Shown here in pieces: positions 62,991 through 64,000 of a DNA stretch of 64,000 bases (its first letter is position 1; each line of letters begins with the position of its first letter). The notes under the pieces are model-generated. The model searched no databases. It had not been told where the DNA came from and was given only the letters and a program-made list of their open reading frames with translations. The stretch comes from Bin75 sp965223955. GTDB taxonomy: Bacteria; Nitrospirota; Nitrospiria; Nitrospirales; UBA8639. The stretch lies in the NCBI GenBank assembly GCA_965223955.1, contig OZ245029.1, positions 2,666,001-2,730,000 on the forward strand. The letters run 5' to 3'. Position numbers and translations under genes: made by a program.

Positions 62991-64000
62991 TCACCGTCGC
63001 CGGCCGTACAGGAAGGTGATATTGATTCGCCGGGATTCATAGTCGTCTCGAAACACACAGGTGTCTGATTCATGAAAGAGGTCGGAATTAAAGACCAGTG
63101 CCCGGTTTGCTCGATAGGGCACCTTCACGGGCGATGCGCCGTTTTGTTTCAGGAACTCCCGAATCTTCGGTTGAAACACCGTTGAATTGTACACCTTGAA
63201 ATCCCACTCCCGTGGAGCCTCCTTATCCCAGACAATCAAGCCCCCACTCGCAGGATCGAGATTCGCGTCATCGGGGGTTATCCAAAAATTGACGTTGACG
63301 GCTGCCGCATCGGCATGAATTTTCAAGGGACGACGGGCACTATCCTGCTTAAACGCCCAGGCTTGGAGCAATCGATGTTGGTGAAAGATGCCTGGAAAGG
63401 CGGTGCGTAATTCTTCGGCCACTTGCAACAATAACGGTGAGGAAAACCCTTCGCCCAGAAACGCTCCGATATAGCCGTCTTCATAGTCTTTTTTCCAAAT
63501 CGTCGATTCCCGGCAAAATTGTCTAAGGGCCTTGAGCGCCTCGGGCCGCAACAACGCATCGATATAAATGATTTCAGGGCGACTCGCATTATAGCGTCGC
63601 TCAATATCTTCCACGTCCAATTCCGGATTCAACGCTCCCTGGGGTAACGCAGGATTGTCGGCATAATGCAGGATTCGATTCACTGACGGAGCAAGGGCCC
63701 GGGCCTCTTCCTGGCTGAGGTGGATTCGCTGGTTCGCCTCCCCTGATCGTAATGCCCTCTGTCGTAACGCGGCGAGGGTTTCCCGGTATCGGGAATCGGG
63801 CTGCCCCCACAATCCGCGTTCGGCCAAGTAGTGGATTTGCTCTGCATCGTGCTTAATCCGCGAGTTTGTATCAGATGGGCCGAAGTGCGGAGTTCGTGCA
63901 AGGCCCCATCCATATCCTGTTTCCACAACCGGGCCAATCCCAGATGATGATGGGCTTTCGCGTAATGGGGTTTGATGGATACGGCCTGCTGGAACCGCAC
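62991..64000 (-). pseudogene. TPR/2-oxoglutarate-oxygenase-like protein, frameshifted and cut by the window edge
   Basis: From the right edge one frame encodes a TPR unit (VRFQQAVSIKPHYAKAHHHLGLARLWKQDMDGALHELRTSAHLIQT). Near 63885 the frame changes and continues as NSRIKHDAEQIHYLAERG through a C-terminal dioxygenase-like domain with HADAAAVNVNFWITPDDAN, LFHESD and RRINITFLYG (possible Fe ligands H-x-D...H and the 2OG-binding Arg). The join at RTSAHLIQT/NSRIKHDAE reads well as one protein, so a one-base indel is likely. The full protein starts beyond the window. The substrate is unknown. Confidence 0.75.

Overview
The window is a chromosomal segment of a Gram-negative bacterium: there are lipoprotein and Sec signal peptides, a TonB-C-terminal-like periplasmic protein and mid-to-high GC. 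The content (cyanase next to a nitrate/cyanate-type ABC ATPase, B12-dependent MetH, B12-type radical SAM enzymes, myo-inositol-1-phosphate synthase, and very many short palindromic repeats of the kind common in environmental genomes) fits a Nitrospira-like nitrifier. This is an inference from gene content only, since no rRNA or other marker gene is present.

Layout. 1-2.8 kb: end of an ABC transporter ATPase, cynS, a secreted protein and an SDR dehydrogenase. 2.8-4.3 kb: repeats interrupted by a 1,000-bp element with 23-bp terminal inverted repeats that carries only a DUF3800 gene. 4.3-5.0 kb: a YedK/HMCES-type DNA-protein crosslink protein. 5.2-19.4 kb: a one-direction defence island. A type I restriction-modification locus (hsdM, a DUF4062/AlbA-like gene, hsdS, hsdR, YgjP-like metallopeptidase) has a Gabija pair (gajA, gajB), a Fic gene and a DUF1016/YhcG nuclease gene lodged between hsdS and hsdR. 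Four of these nine genes are broken, three by single-base frameshifts and one by an in-frame amber codon. Short copies of the 5' end of hsdR lie at the edges of the DUF1016 and Fic genes.

19.9-29.8 kb: a LytS/LytR-type two-component pair, HIT hydrolase, Cys-cluster protein, GGCT-like protein, ferredoxin, MoaB, a toxin-antitoxin pair (toxin with an amber codon) between two 93-bp direct repeats, an alcohol dehydrogenase and a PhzF-like protein. 29.9-35.7 kb: three radical SAM genes. Two are tandem B12-type paralogues with an unusual Cys-x4-Cys-x2-Cys cluster motif. 35.9-48.9 kb: mostly housekeeping genes, including DUF3047, metH, small envelope proteins, a heme-oxygenase-like diiron protein, an exonuclease, a GNAT, mutT-mutY and a DDAH-like hydrolase. 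49-52.5 kb: a HAD/menorin-like fusion, a methyltransferase and inositol-phosphate synthase. 52.75-53.84 kb: an IS481-like element. 54-58.9 kb: a five-gene sugar ABC transporter operon. 59-61.4 kb: small metabolic and membrane genes. 61.7-64 kb: an accessory end with an FkbM methyltransferase, the 3' relic of a group II intron and a frameshifted TPR/2-oxoglutarate-oxygenase-like gene cut by the window edge.

Intergenic DNA is filled by at least four short repeat families. They lie beside genes, inside one another and, in one case, inside the linker of a response regulator. No rRNA, tRNA or CRISPR array was recognised. The most novel-looking items are the DUF3800 TIR element, the hsdR-repeat-bounded defence cargo slot, the Fic gene with its palindromic operator, and the paired radical SAM enzymes.
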